A stretch of 32,631 bases of DNA, taken from NCBI GenBank assembly GCA_030431775.1, contig JAUIHW010000042.1, positions 1-32,631 of the forward strand. The letters run 5' to 3'. A model generated the notes under the pieces. The model was given only the letters and a program-made list of their open reading frames with translations. It was not told the DNA's origin and searched no databases. The translations under genes and the position numbers were made by a program. Positions 16,928-25,065 of the stretch are shown here, piece by piece; position 1 is the stretch's first letter; the number at the start of each line of letters is the position of its first letter. This stretch comes from Gammaproteobacteria bacterium. Its GTDB lineage: Bacteria > Pseudomonadota > Gammaproteobacteria > Pseudomonadales > JAUIET01.

Positions 16928-17823
16928 TGCAGTACCGGGCTGCGAGCCAGCCTGCGGCGCAAAGAGCGTTCCAGCCCAATCTCAGCCAGGCAGGCTTGAA
17001 CATCGTCCCGCGACGGCCGGCTCCAGCACAGGGCGTTTGCATTGATTTGCAGTGGAACGCGCTCATTCAACTGTACAAGCTTGCGGGCAATGCTGAGCTG
17101 AACCTGGTGCTGAGCGAGAGCGGCGGCAATACGTTTTCCACCACGCAGCTCTGCAGCCACCGTATCCAGCTCAGCATAGACACTGTCCAGGACACCAAAT
17201 CGCTGCAGCAGGGCAGCGGCTGTTTTCGCGCCTATGCCAGGCACACCAGGGATATCATCAACCGGATCCCCCACCAGCGCCAGATAGTCAACCAGTTGTC
17301 TCGGCTTAACTCCAAACCGCTGTTGCACGGACGCATGGTCCAGGCAATAGTCGCTGGCTGGATCCCAGACCCGGTCATGCGGATTTCTGATCAATTGGGC
17401 CAGATCCTTGTCACGGCTTAGGAACACCATCGGCCGGCCGGAGCAACGCATCCTCAAGGCAACACTTGCCAGCAGGTCGTCTGCTTCATAGCGGTTATGA
17501 GACAAACTGGTAATTCCCAAACATTCAGTAACCTTACGACAAGCTGCCAGTTGATTAGCGAGATCATCATCGGGCAGTGAACGACTTTGTTTGTAAGCTG
17601 GATAAATCTCGGTACGAAAACACTGACCAAGGCTTTCATCAAAGGCCGCGACCATGCGCTGTGGCTGAAGCCGTTCCAGCGTGGCCAACAGAAAACGCGT
17701 GTAGCCATAGACTGCATTTAGAGCTTGCCCCCGCTCATTGTGCCAATGATCCGGCAAGGAAAAATAGCTGCGAAAAATAAAAATGGAAGCATCCAGTAAA
17801 TAGACTGCTTGGCGCGCGCTCAT
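16924..17823 (-). CDS. 5'-3' exonuclease / flap endonuclease family protein
   Basis: A 299-residue stand-alone relative of the N-terminal 5' nuclease domain of DNA polymerase I. Seen are the metal-binding acidic motifs LLDAS near the N-terminus, MVAAFDES, YEADDLLASVA and FLSRDKDL, then the helix-3-turn-helix DNA-binding motif VDDIPGVPGIGAKTAAALLQ. Such proteins process RNA primers or flapped DNA; the E. coli relative is Xni (ExoIX), about 250 residues. This protein retains acidic residues often missing in Xni, so it could be an active nuclease. It begins 18 bases after the epmC stop and overlaps pdxB by four bases. Confidence 0.9.
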   Translation of the reverse strand: MSARQAVYLLDASIFIFRSYFSLPDHWHNERGQALNAVYGYTRFLLATLERLQPQRMVAAFDESLGQCFRTEIYPAYKQSRSLPDDDLANQLAACRKVTECLGITSLSHNRYEADDLLASVALRMRCSGRPMVFLSRDKDLAQLIRNPHDRVWDPASDYCLDHASVQQRFGVKPRQLVDYLALVGDPVDDIPGVPGIGAKTAAALLQRFGVLDSVYAELDTVAAELRGGKRIAAALAQHQVQLSIARKLVQLNERVPLQINANALCWSRPSRDDVQACLAEIGLERSLRRRLARSPVLQ

Positions 17824-17841
17824 CGGCTGGAACCACGCGTT

Positions 17842-18345
17842 TCAGACAGCCTGCGCTGGTGATACCAGGCTGGTTTGCAAGGCCAGCACGAAGCAGGCCG
17901 CCCTTTCTGGCAGGCCACTGCGCCGGTATTGATGGTACTGCTCATTGATTCTGGCAACAAACCGCTCACCACGATACTCCGGGCAACGAAGATAATCAAA
18001 GCTGGGCCGAAACGGCAGGCCAATAGCCTCGGAAAATAATCTCTCAAGCGCTTGGGGTTTGACTTCCACTGCCTCAAAGGCACGCTGCTGTTCAGCATTG
18101 CGGTTACCAAGGTACCAGTAACCATAATCCACCTGCTGCCGACGGACCGGGCCCGCCAGACACCAGTGCGCGACCTCGTGCAGTGCACTGGCAAGGTAAT
18201 CCTGTCGATAGACGATGGTCGCGCAGTCTTTGTCCGGGCCGGCCGGTGCGTAATAGGGTTCATCCCCACCACCCAACAACACCGTATTATGGGATGCCTG
18301 AAAACAGGCCGAAAATACCTGCTCGATTGTACTGGCTGACATCAT
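17842..18345 (-). CDS. epmC: Elongation factor P hydroxylase EpmC
   Basis: Hydroxylates the beta-lysyl-lysine side chain of elongation factor P, the last step of its modification. The 167-residue protein has family features: the metal-binding ALHEVAHW with His56-Glu57 and His60, GGGDEPYYAPAG before it, and QQVDYGYWYLGNRNAEQQRAF followed by EVKPQALE. The first ATG (18343-18345) overlaps the hisN stop by four bases, and a second ATG follows directly. EF-P itself and EpmA/EpmB are not in the window. A conflicting frame at 17820-18272 is a shadow. Confidence 0.95.
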   Translation of the reverse strand: MMSASTIEQVFSACFQASHNTVLLGGGDEPYYAPAGPDKDCATIVYRQDYLASALHEVAHWCLAGPVRRQQVDYGYWYLGNRNAEQQRAFEAVEVKPQALERLFSEAIGLPFRPSFDYLRCPEYRGERFVARINEQYHQYRRSGLPERAACFVLALQTSLVSPAQAV

Positions 18346-19169
18346 AGTGGGCCCTGTAACAGTTCCAGTGCCTGGGCGTGCAGCTCGGGCCCAGCGGCCG
18401 CAACCACCGAGCCACCGCCAGACAGCGGCTGTCCTTGCCAGTCGGTAACGAACCCGCCAGCGGCCTCCACAATCGGGAGCAGAGGCAGAATATCGTAGCT
18501 CTGCAAACCGCTTTCAATCACCAGATCGATTTGCCCCATCGCGAGCAGGCAATAAGAGTAACAGTCGCCGCCATAACGCAGCAGCTTGCAGGCGTCGGCA
18601 ACCCTGCGAAATCGTTCGAATTCTCCGGCTGGAGATGAATCAAACAAATCGGGATGAGTGCTGTAAAGCACGGCATCATCCAGGGTTTTTACGGTGCTGG
18701 CCAGCAGCGGATTTTGCAAATCAAACTGATTGCGCATAAACCACGCTGCGGGTTCCTTGTCCTGCAAGCCGATAAAAGTTTCACCGGTATAGGGTTGGTG
18801 CATCAGGCCAAACATGGGCCGCCCCTGCCAGCACAGGCCCAGCAAAATACCCCACGCAGGCACACCAGAAATAAACGCCCGCGTACCATCGATCGGGTCA
18901 ATCACCCAAGTAAAATCGGATTTTCCATGGGTATTGGCAAACTCTTCACCGACGATTGCATGATCAGAAAACCGCTGCGTAATCGCTGCACGTAAATGGC
19001 GTTCAACCTCGCGATCGGCTTCGGTTACCGGGTCGAATGCGTCACCACCTGCTTTATTCATTACGCCGGTCGGCTTGCGAAAGAATCGCAGCGCGATTTC
19101 CCCTGCTTCGATGGCCGTATCATAGGCGAAGCGTAGTAAATCCTGTTGCTGGTCGGTCGGTAATTTCAC
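18342..19169 (-). CDS. hisN: Histidinol-phosphatase, inositol monophosphatase family (HisN-like)
   Basis: Likely dephosphorylates L-histidinol phosphate in histidine synthesis. The 275 residues contain the Mg-dependent phosphatase motifs: GEEFA (Glu75), WVIDPIDGTRAFISG (Asp91, Asp94) and a C-terminal ESGLQSYDILPLLPIVEAAG. The RYGGDCYSYCLLAMGQIDLV stretch and overall length are closer to HisN than to SuhB or CysQ. The start is a GTG at 19167-19169 with a GAG seven bases upstream. It is the first gene of the operon leading to epmC and pdxB, and diverges from the permease gene with 65 bases between them. A related sugar-phosphate phosphatase activity cannot be excluded. Confidence 0.85.
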   Translation of the reverse strand: MKLPTDQQQDLLRFAYDTAIEAGEIALRFFRKPTGVMNKAGGDAFDPVTEADREVERHLRAAITQRFSDHAIVGEEFANTHGKSDFTWVIDPIDGTRAFISGVPAWGILLGLCWQGRPMFGLMHQPYTGETFIGLQDKEPAAWFMRNQFDLQNPLLASTVKTLDDAVLYSTHPDLFDSSPAGEFERFRRVADACKLLRYGGDCYSYCLLAMGQIDLVIESGLQSYDILPLLPIVEAAGGFVTDWQGQPLSGGGSVVAAAGPELHAQALELLQGPL

Positions 19170-19234
19170 GGCAATCTCATCGCTTTCAGCAAACCGTTAT
19201 ACTACCGCATTTGACTGTTTTGCTGGAGCACCCA

Positions 19235-20542
19235 ATGTTCAGTCTTTTGGGCCTGATTGCCGCCCTGCTGTTGCTGATGCTGGTCACTTTACGTGGCGCC
19301 AACCCCTTGGTAGCCGCACCGGCTTGCGCCATATTGGTCGCGGTGACCGGCGGGCTGAATTTTTTTCCATCGCCAGGCGATGCCGGGGCCAACTATGTAG
19401 AGGCCTATATGGAAGGTTTCACGGCTTTTATTGGCGCCTGGTTCTTCATGTTCCTGCTGGGCAGTATTTTCGGCAAACTGATGGAAGACAGTGGCGCGGC
19501 TGCCAGCGTCGCGCACTGGATATTGCAACACTTCGGTTCGCATCATGCAGCATTGGCCGTCGTGCTGGCCTGCGCAATACTGACGTATGGTGGTGTCAGC
19601 GTATTTATCGTTGCCTTTTCTGTGTACCCGGTTGCTATCGGTCTGTTTCGCGAAGCCAATTTACCCCGCCGCTTTATACCGGGTTGCCTGGCTTTCGGCA
19701 GCGCCACTTTTACCATGACCTCTGCAGGCTCCCCCGAGATACAAAACTGGATTCCCATTGAATTTCTCGGCACCTCACCCTATGCCGCTTGGCAGGAAAG
19801 TCTGGTGGTTGCCCTGCTTATGGCCGGGTTGGGCTATGTGCTGCTGCAACGAATGTTGCAACAGGCGGTCAGCAATGGCGAATGCTTTCTAACTCGCGAC
19901 GATGACCCGGTGGCCAATGATCAGGACCTGCCCAATCCACTGGTTTCACTGCTGCCCATGCTGACTGTTTTAGGCTGCAGCTTCGGCTTTCATGAATCCC
20001 TAGGTAAATACGCGCTGGTCATCGCATTGGGTAGCGGCTGCCTGCTTACCTGGTTATTGAACATCAGCCGTTTGAGCAGCCTGGGCGCCGCATTGGGCAT
20101 CGGCGCAATGGGCGCATTGGTAGCAATAGGCAACACCGCTGCTGTTGTCGGCTTCGGGACCGTTGCGAAAGCCAGTCCTGCCTTTCCTTTGGCCGTGGGC
20201 TGGCTGACCAGCCTGCCGGGGAACGAACTCATTGGCGCATCAGTTGCGGTAACCATCATTTGTGCTCTGACCGGTTCCGCTTCTGGTGGGCAATCCATTG
20301 CACTGCCAGCTGTCGCACCACACTATCTTGATCAGGGGGTCAACCCAGATGAGCTACACCGTATGGTGGCAATCGCATCAGGCGGGCTGGATTCATTGCC
20401 TCACAATGGCTATGTTGTAACGACCATTCGGGCCATCTGTGGGGAAAACTACCGTAACGCTTACCCACCGGTCGCTGTCTTAACCGTGCTGGTACCCCTG
20501 GTTGGTATGTTGGTCGCTCTGGCCCTGTTCAGCCTGTTTTAG
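19235..20542 (+). CDS. GntP family permease (gluconate/organic acid:H+ symporter type)
   Basis: An inner-membrane transporter of 435 residues with about 12 hydrophobic segments. The N-terminus MFSLLGLIAALLLLMLVTLR then GANPLVAAPACAILVAVTGG, the GAWFFMFLLGSIFGKLMEDS stretch, ILTYGGVSVFIVAFSVYP, FTMTSAGSPEIQN, and the C-terminal LDSLPHNGYVVT are typical of GntP/CitM-like symporters. The ATG at 19235 has GGAG eight bases upstream; a longer in-frame start at 19037 would overlap hisN and add polar, unrelated residues. The substrate (gluconate, glycerate, hydroxybutyrate or another hydroxy acid) cannot be told. The C-terminal end overlaps the 3' end of tusA by 14 bases. Confidence 0.9.
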   Translation: MFSLLGLIAALLLLMLVTLRGANPLVAAPACAILVAVTGGLNFFPSPGDAGANYVEAYMEGFTAFIGAWFFMFLLGSIFGKLMEDSGAAASVAHWILQHFGSHHAALAVVLACAILTYGGVSVFIVAFSVYPVAIGLFREANLPRRFIPGCLAFGSATFTMTSAGSPEIQNWIPIEFLGTSPYAAWQESLVVALLMAGLGYVLLQRMLQQAVSNGECFLTRDDDPVANDQDLPNPLVSLLPMLTVLGCSFGFHESLGKYALVIALGSGCLLTWLLNISRLSSLGAALGIGAMGALVAIGNTAAVVGFGTVAKASPAFPLAVGWLTSLPGNELIGASVAVTIICALTGSASGGQSIALPAVAPHYLDQGVNPDELHRMVAIASGGLDSLPHNGYVVTTIRAICGENYRNAYPPVAVLTVLVPLVGMLVALALFSLF

Positions 20543-20777
20543 ACTTACGAATCAGATAGCTGTAACTGTCGTTGTTATCCTGCTTGGCGATCAACTCGTG
20601 GCCGAGAAAGCGGCAAAACTGTGGTATATCCCGCGTGGTCGCCGGATCCGTTGCTAACACTTTTATCACATCGCCCGGTTCGGCGTCGCGAATCTGATTG
20701 TGCAACAGCATCACCGGTTCCGGGCAGGTCAAACCGCTGGTGTCCAGCACGTGCTGCACCTCAGGTGAGTTCTTCAC
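20529..20777 (-). CDS. tusA: Sulfur carrier protein TusA
   Basis: A small sulfurtransferase of about 82 residues that passes persulfide sulfur for tRNA 2-thiouridine and molybdenum cofactor synthesis. The diagnostic LDTSGLTCPEPVMLLHNQIR stretch carries the CPEP active-site Cys, and LATDPATTRDIPQFCRFLGH and YLIRK follow. No ATG is suitable. The GTG at 20775-20777 gives the usual length and puts the Cys at residue 18, overlapping the upstream UPF0270 gene by 17 bases. GTG at 20748-20750 (with GAGGTG six bases upstream) would give 73 residues and is also possible. Confidence 0.9.
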   Translation of the reverse strand: MKNSPEVQHVLDTSGLTCPEPVMLLHNQIRDAEPGDVIKVLATDPATTRDIPQFCRFLGHELIAKQDNNDSYSYLIRKSKTG

Positions 20778-20976
20778 GACGCACCAGATTGCTGGTTTCT
20801 GTATCTGGGTCAAACACCAGCTGTACCTCTCCGCGTTCAATTTGCACCCTGACTTGGGAGCATTTTTCCGCAAAGCTGTGCTGGGTTTGCCCGTAGTCAG
20901 TGCCTTCGCGGCTGACGAACTCTTCGATCAGGCCATTTAAAGCCTGGGGTGACAGTCGCTCAACAGGTATAATCAC
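20761..20976 (-). CDS. UPF0270 family protein (YheU-like)
   Basis: A 71-residue cytoplasmic protein. The sequence IIPVERLSPQALNGLIEEFV followed by SREGTDYG and the C-terminal LVFDPDTETSNLV match the UPF0270/YheU family, whose function is not known. The start is a GTG at 20974-20976 at the position where relatives start; no strong Shine-Dalgarno is seen. It overlaps tusA, so the two are probably co-transcribed. Its start is only 25 bases from that of the divergent gcvR. Confidence 0.9.
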   Translation of the reverse strand: MIIPVERLSPQALNGLIEEFVSREGTDYGQTQHSFAEKCSQVRVQIERGEVQLVFDPDTETSNLVRREELT

Positions 20977-21001
20977 GGTTCAGTGTTGACGTAATAGTAT
21001 T

Positions 21002-21523
21002 TTGAGAAGCCACATTGTATTGACATTCATGGCAGCCGACAAACCCGGCTTGCTGGAGCAGGTAGCCTCGCTGGTCGCTGACCATGGCGCAAGCTGGGAG
21101 GAAAGCCGGCTGGCCACACTCGGGGGACAGTTCACCGGAATTGTCCACATCAGCGTTCCGGAAAAAGCCCTGACCAAGCTGCAAACAGCACTGCAGGCAC
21201 TGGAGCACGACGCGTTTAAAATCACCTTGCAGTCTGAGCCGGGCGTTGCCAACGCCCCACCGGCAAATGAGCGCATGATCAATGTAATCGGTAATGACCG
21301 ACCGGGCATTCTGCACGAGCTGTCGCGAACGCTGGCGCGTTACAACATCAATGTTGAAGAGTTGAATAGCGAGCTGCGCAGCGCTCCCATGAGCGGCCAG
21401 AATCTGTTTGCTGCTGAGGTAAAAGTGAGCCTGCCTGATCAGATCGATGACGATCGCTTTGCACAGGAGTTGGATGACATTGCCGATGAACTGGACGTTG
21501 ACATCAAACTTGGGCAGCTGTGA
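21002..21523 (+). CDS. gcvR: Glycine cleavage system regulator GcvR-like, two ACT domains
   Basis: A 173-residue protein made of two ACT domains. Domain one begins HIVLTFMAADKPGLLEQVAS and domain two begins MINVIGNDRPGILHELSRTL; both show the D-(K/R)-P-G-(I/L) loop that binds small ligands. In E. coli GcvR binds glycine and restrains the activator GcvA on the gcv operon. No gcv genes are in the window, so the target here is unproven. The start is probably the TTG at 21002-21004, since an in-frame stop lies at 20987-20989 and the first ATG (21029) would remove the first beta strand of domain one. Confidence 0.85.
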   Translation: MRSHIVLTFMAADKPGLLEQVASLVADHGASWEESRLATLGGQFTGIVHISVPEKALTKLQTALQALEHDAFKITLQSEPGVANAPPANERMINVIGNDRPGILHELSRTLARYNINVEELNSELRSAPMSGQNLFAAEVKVSLPDQIDDDRFAQELDDIADELDVDIKLGQL

Positions 21524-21570
21524 AAGGGGCGGATCGGATCTGCGGCTCCAGCTGCGTGGTCTGAGCTCCG

Positions 21571-21795
21571 CTATTTCTCCCGCCGGCGTCGTACAAATGC
21601 AATCAGCATGGCACCCAGCGCGCCTGGAATTGCCAACACCAGTAGCAAGACGATACACAGCAGGAAAAACTCAAGCATCTCCTGCGGGTCGACATCCCAG
21701 GTATTGATGGCCGACCAAACCAGTACAGCTGTCGCTGCCACCGCCAGAATGAAGGTTTTGGCGAGGCGCCAGCGGCGTTTATTGCGGCTTACCAT
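21571..21795 (-). CDS. Small membrane protein with two transmembrane segments, unknown function
   Basis: A 74-residue protein with a basic N-terminus (SRNKRRWR), two hydrophobic segments (about residues 13-31 and 41-67), an acidic linker between them (DVDPQE) and a basic C-terminus (RRRREK). Both ends are predicted to be cytoplasmic. The ATG directly follows the stop codon of the upstream gene, so the two are an operon. I recognise no family. It could be a membrane partner of the upstream protein, which is inference. Confidence 0.65.
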   Translation of the reverse strand: MVSRNKRRWRLAKTFILAVAATAVLVWSAINTWDVDPQEMLEFFLLCIVLLLVLAIPGALGAMLIAFVRRRREK

Positions 21796-22260
21796 TCAGG
21801 CGTGATCGAGCTGGCGAAAAAAGCCCTTGTCCTTTGTCCACTCGCAGTGCATCTCAAACTCACCACTACCAGGAATATGGAACTGCTCATTGCTTTCCCA
21901 GATATGCGTGTGAGTACCGGCAAATGGTGTCTCCAAATGCACCACAGCGCTGACCCAAAACATCTTTAATAACATGTCTTCAAACGCTTCAAGCCAAAGA
22001 TCCCATTCGTACTCGACACCTTCATACGGCGCACCAAAGTGCACCATGGCCGAATAATAACCGCCGGCGTTGATACTGCTATTGGGAATTGCGAACATGT
22101 CGCGGTAGAGCAAGGTACAGGCACTGAATTCAGGCAGCTCCAGCAGTACCCGTCGATTTGTGCGCAGGCGGTCCTGCGTATCCTGATTGGGCGATAACAT
22201 GACGTCGTCACGGATGAATCCGTAGATGGTCGTTTCGTTTTCGCTGATGGGTGCGAGCAT
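21796..22260 (-). CDS. Conserved-looking cytoplasmic protein of unknown function
   Basis: A 154-residue protein from the ATG at 22258-22260; a TTG at 22341 would give 181 residues but adds sequence that looks unrelated. It is mostly polar and aromatic (for example YYSAMVHFGAPYEGVEYEWD and HLETPFAGTHTHIWESNEQF). Several His and Glu residues near the C-terminus could bind a metal. There is no signal peptide or membrane segment. It lies 130 bases downstream of aroC on the same strand and is followed without a gap by a small membrane protein. I do not recognise the family. Confidence 0.7.
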   Translation of the reverse strand: MLAPISENETTIYGFIRDDVMLSPNQDTQDRLRTNRRVLLELPEFSACTLLYRDMFAIPNSSINAGGYYSAMVHFGAPYEGVEYEWDLWLEAFEDMLLKMFWVSAVVHLETPFAGTHTHIWESNEQFHIPGSGEFEMHCEWTKDKGFFRQLDHA

Positions 22261-22390
22261 CACTGTCTGGCTACAGGTGGGCAGGGCACGATTAAAGCAA
22301 GTTATGCCCGGCAAGCCAATGCCGAGGTTAAATAGTGCCAAAATAGCAGATGGCGAACCGGCTCAGTCCAAACTACCGCCGCACCAATAT

Positions 22391-23461
22391 TTAACGTTCG
22401 ACATCACAATTCTGCCCGCGATCACGCAAGGCGTGATCCATCAGCACCAACGCCAACATCGCCTCAGCAATTGGGGTTGCGCGAATCCCAACGCAGGGAT
22501 CATGCCGACCGGTCGTCACAACTTCCACCTCATTGCCCTGCATGTCAATGCTGCGGCCACTGACTCGTATACTGGAGGTTGGTTTCAAGGAAATGTGAGC
22601 CACTATCGGCTGACCACTGCTGATACCACCCAATGTGCCGCCGGCGTTGTTGCTGACAAAACCATCGGCCGTTATTTCGTCACGGTGGTCGCTGCCGCGC
22701 TGCTCAACCACGGCGCATCCGGCGCCCAATTCCACCGCACGAACTGCATTGATGCTCATCAGCGCATGGGCAATGTCGGCATCCAATTTGTCAAATACTG
22801 GCTCTCCCCAGCCAGCGGGAACCCCTGTTGCCTGCACGGTAAGCTTGGCGCCAATGGAATCACCCGCTTTATTCAGCTCGGTCATATACTGCTCAAGCTT
22901 GGGGACAAGCAACGGATCAGGGCAGAAAAACGGATTACTCTCTATACTCGACTCGTCGATTGTGGCAATTCGGTGCGGGCCCAGTTGCGACAAATAGCCT
23001 GTGATTGTTACGCCATAGCGTTGCAAGAGATATTTTTTTGCGATTGCACCAGCAGCAACCCGCATCGCGGTTTCCCTGGCAGAAGCCCGACCACCGCCGC
23101 GATAGTCCCGTATGCCATATTTTGCCTGATAGCTTAAGTCTGCATGCGCCGGCCTAAAGCGGTTCTTGATATTACTGTAGTCTTTGCTGCGCTGATCGGT
23201 ATTGCGAATCAGCAGGCCAATCGGAGTGCCCGTGGTCTGGCCTTCAAATACTCCCGAAAGAATCTCCACTTCATCCGCTTCCCGGCGCTGGGTAGTAAAG
23301 CGAGAAGTGCCCGGTTTGCGTCGATCCAGGTCGCGCTGCAGGTCGCTTTCCGTCAGTGGAATACCCGGGGGGCAGCCATCCACAACGCACCCCAGTGCCA
23401 CCCCGTGGCTTTCACCAAAAGTAGTAACCGTGAACAAACGACCAAATGTATTACCCGCCAA
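22391..23461 (-). CDS. aroC: Chorismate synthase
   Basis: Converts EPSP to chorismate, the last step of the shikimate pathway, using reduced FMN. The 356 residues match the family. The three signatures are present: [18 protein letters not shown] near the N-terminus, [20 protein letters not shown] in the middle, and [17 protein letters not shown] near the C-terminus. The start is a TTG at 23459-23461: an in-frame stop lies four codons upstream, and GAGGA at suitable distance supports TTG. A TATAAT at 23490-23495 (minus strand) next to a short hairpin may be a promoter, though prmB upstream could also drive it. Confidence 0.97.
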   Translation of the reverse strand: MAGNTFGRLFTVTTFGESHGVALGCVVDGCPPGIPLTESDLQRDLDRRKPGTSRFTTQRREADEVEILSGVFEGQTTGTPIGLLIRNTDQRSKDYSNIKNRFRPAHADLSYQAKYGIRDYRGGGRASARETAMRVAAGAIAKKYLLQRYGVTITGYLSQLGPHRIATIDESSIESNPFFCPDPLLVPKLEQYMTELNKAGDSIGAKLTVQATGVPAGWGEPVFDKLDADIAHALMSINAVRAVELGAGCAVVEQRGSDHRDEITADGFVSNNAGGTLGGISSGQPIVAHISLKPTSSIRVSGRSIDMQGNEVEVVTTGRHDPCVGIRATPIAEAMLALVLMDHALRDRGQNCDVER

Positions 23462-23520
23462 TGCTCTTCCTCAGGCATCCAAATCAGGCATTATACAGCC
23501 TGTCGGGCTGCACTCGCGGT

Positions 23521-24426
23521 TCAAAAATACTGCTCAAGCTCGCGCTTGCTGAAAACAAACACGCCATGTCCACCTCTGGCCAGTTCCAGCCAGGTAAATG
23601 GCACAGCGGGGTACAGCTTTTCGAGCGCCGCCGCACTGTTTCCAACTTCCGCCAGCAGAATGCCATCGGGCGTCAGGAAATCCGCTGCTTCCACCAGGAT
23701 ACGCTTTACAATATCCAAACCGTCCCGGCCGGCTCGCAAGCCCAACTCCGGCTCATGACGGTACTCGGGCGGCATGGAGTCGAAATCATCCTGATCAACA
23801 TAAGGTGGGTTACTAACGATAACATCATATTTGACGTCAACGTTTAACGCTGCGTACAGGTCTGATTGGAATAAGGAGACTCGGTCGGCCAGTTGGTGGG
23901 CATCCACATTGATCCTGGCCAACTGTAAAGCATCTTCACTGATATCACTGAGGTGAACTTCGCTGTCCGGTAAATAGACTGCGCTCGCAATTCCGATACA
24001 ACCTCCACCGGTACACAAGTCAAGCACACGCTTAACATTGTTTGGGTCGATCCAGGGTTGAAAGCCCTGCTCCACCACTTCAGCCAATGGGGAGCGGGGT
24101 ATCAGCGCACGTTCGTCAACCTTGAATTCAAGACCTGCGAACCACGTTTTCCCGTTGATGTATGCTGCGGGTATCCGATCGTGTACCCGCGTTGCAATAA
24201 CCACCGACAGCAATTTACGCTCATCGGCGGTCAGTCGGGAATCCAGTAAATCGTCGCAACACTCCGACTGCAGGTGCAAAGCGTTCAGTATCAGTCGCTC
24301 CGCCTCGTCCCGTGCATTGTCAGTTCCGTGACCAAAACACAGCCGGTTTTCGTTGAAGCGCGAGCTTGCCCAACGAATAAAATCCCGAATAGTAAGCAGC
24401 TCTTTCTGGGCTCTATCCAATTCCAC
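23521..24426 (-). CDS. prmB: Ribosomal protein uL3 (L3) glutamine N5-methyltransferase
   Basis: Methylates a glutamine of ribosomal protein L3, aiding ribosome assembly. In the 301 residues are the N-terminal helical substrate-binding part, the PrmB-typical [18 protein letters not shown], the SAM-binding [14 protein letters not shown], the catalytic VSNPPYVD (NPPY), and a C-terminal LLAEVGNS. The related release-factor enzyme PrmC has a different N-terminus. The start is a GTG at 24424-24426 with GGAG ten bases upstream. It lies 59 bases before aroC on the same strand, a pairing common in gammaproteobacteria, and diverges from folE with a 51-base gap. Confidence 0.95.
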   Translation of the reverse strand: MELDRAQKELLTIRDFIRWASSRFNENRLCFGHGTDNARDEAERLILNALHLQSECCDDLLDSRLTADERKLLSVVIATRVHDRIPAAYINGKTWFAGLEFKVDERALIPRSPLAEVVEQGFQPWIDPNNVKRVLDLCTGGGCIGIASAVYLPDSEVHLSDISEDALQLARINVDAHQLADRVSLFQSDLYAALNVDVKYDVIVSNPPYVDQDDFDSMPPEYRHEPELGLRAGRDGLDIVKRILVEAADFLTPDGILLAEVGNSAAALEKLYPAVPFTWLELARGGHGVFVFSKRELEQYF

Positions 24427-24477
24427 CAGCGCTATCTCCGCGGCCCATTACTGCAATTGCAGCTCGTGTCTGCTACC

Positions 24478-25056
24478 ATGCCCATGGCAAATAATGGTGC
24501 AACGGACAAACGAATGAAAGAAGCTTTCGCAGACATAATCAAGGGGGTTGGAGAAGACCTACAACGCCCTGGCCTGCTCGACACCCCAGCCAGGGCCGCT
24601 AAAGCCTTTGAGTTTCTAACCAATGGTTATTCCAAAACCGTCGACGAGGTAGTTAATGATGCGCTTTTCCCATCTGATTGCAATGAAATAGTACTGGTAA
24701 AAGACATTGAGCTGTATTCGTTATGCGAACATCACTTGCTGCCCTTTATTGGCAAATGTCATGTCGGCTATTTACCGAAGGGCAAAGTGTTGGGTTTGTC
24801 GAAGATAGCCCGCATTGTTGATATGTACGCAAGGCGCCTGCAGATTCAGGAACAGCTGACCTTACAGATCGCCGAAACCGTTCGTGACGTTACCGATGCA
24901 GCCGGTGTCGGTGTTATTGTTGAAGCCAAACACATGTGCATGATGATGCGCGGCGTTGAAAAACAAAACTCCAGCATGAAAACATCCGCCATGCTCGGTA
25001 GCTTTCGCTCCAGCGACGTGACAAGAATGGAATTTTTGTCACTGGTTCAAAACTAG
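24478..25056 (+). CDS. folE: GTP cyclohydrolase I
   Basis: Converts GTP to 7,8-dihydroneopterin triphosphate at the start of folate synthesis. Zinc-ligand motifs are visible: [17 protein letters not shown] (Cys and His) and CMMMRGVEK (second Cys). [18 protein letters not shown] and [20 protein letters not shown] are also typical. The ATG at 24478-24480 gives 192 residues; ATGs at 24484 and 24514 (180 residues) also fit. A much longer start at 24274 would lie inside prmB and is rejected. It ends nine bases from the stop of the convergent DUF4892 gene. Confidence 0.96.
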   Translation: MPMANNGATDKRMKEAFADIIKGVGEDLQRPGLLDTPARAAKAFEFLTNGYSKTVDEVVNDALFPSDCNEIVLVKDIELYSLCEHHLLPFIGKCHVGYLPKGKVLGLSKIARIVDMYARRLQIQEQLTLQIAETVRDVTDAAGVGVIVEAKHMCMMMRGVEKQNSSMKTSAMLGSFRSSDVTRMEFLSLVQN

Positions 25057-25065
25057 CACTACCGT

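Noticed and set aside
17820-18272. Alternative minus-strand frame overlapping epmC
   Set aside because: The epmC frame carries HEVAHW and the family motifs; the other is Arg/Thr-rich shadow sequence.
19037-19234. N-terminal extension of the permease frame
   Set aside because: Lies within hisN, is polar and Arg-rich, and the ATG at 19235 has a good ribosome-binding site.
24274-24477. N-terminal extension of the folE frame
   Set aside because: Overlaps the start of prmB and adds residues not found in GTP cyclohydrolase I.
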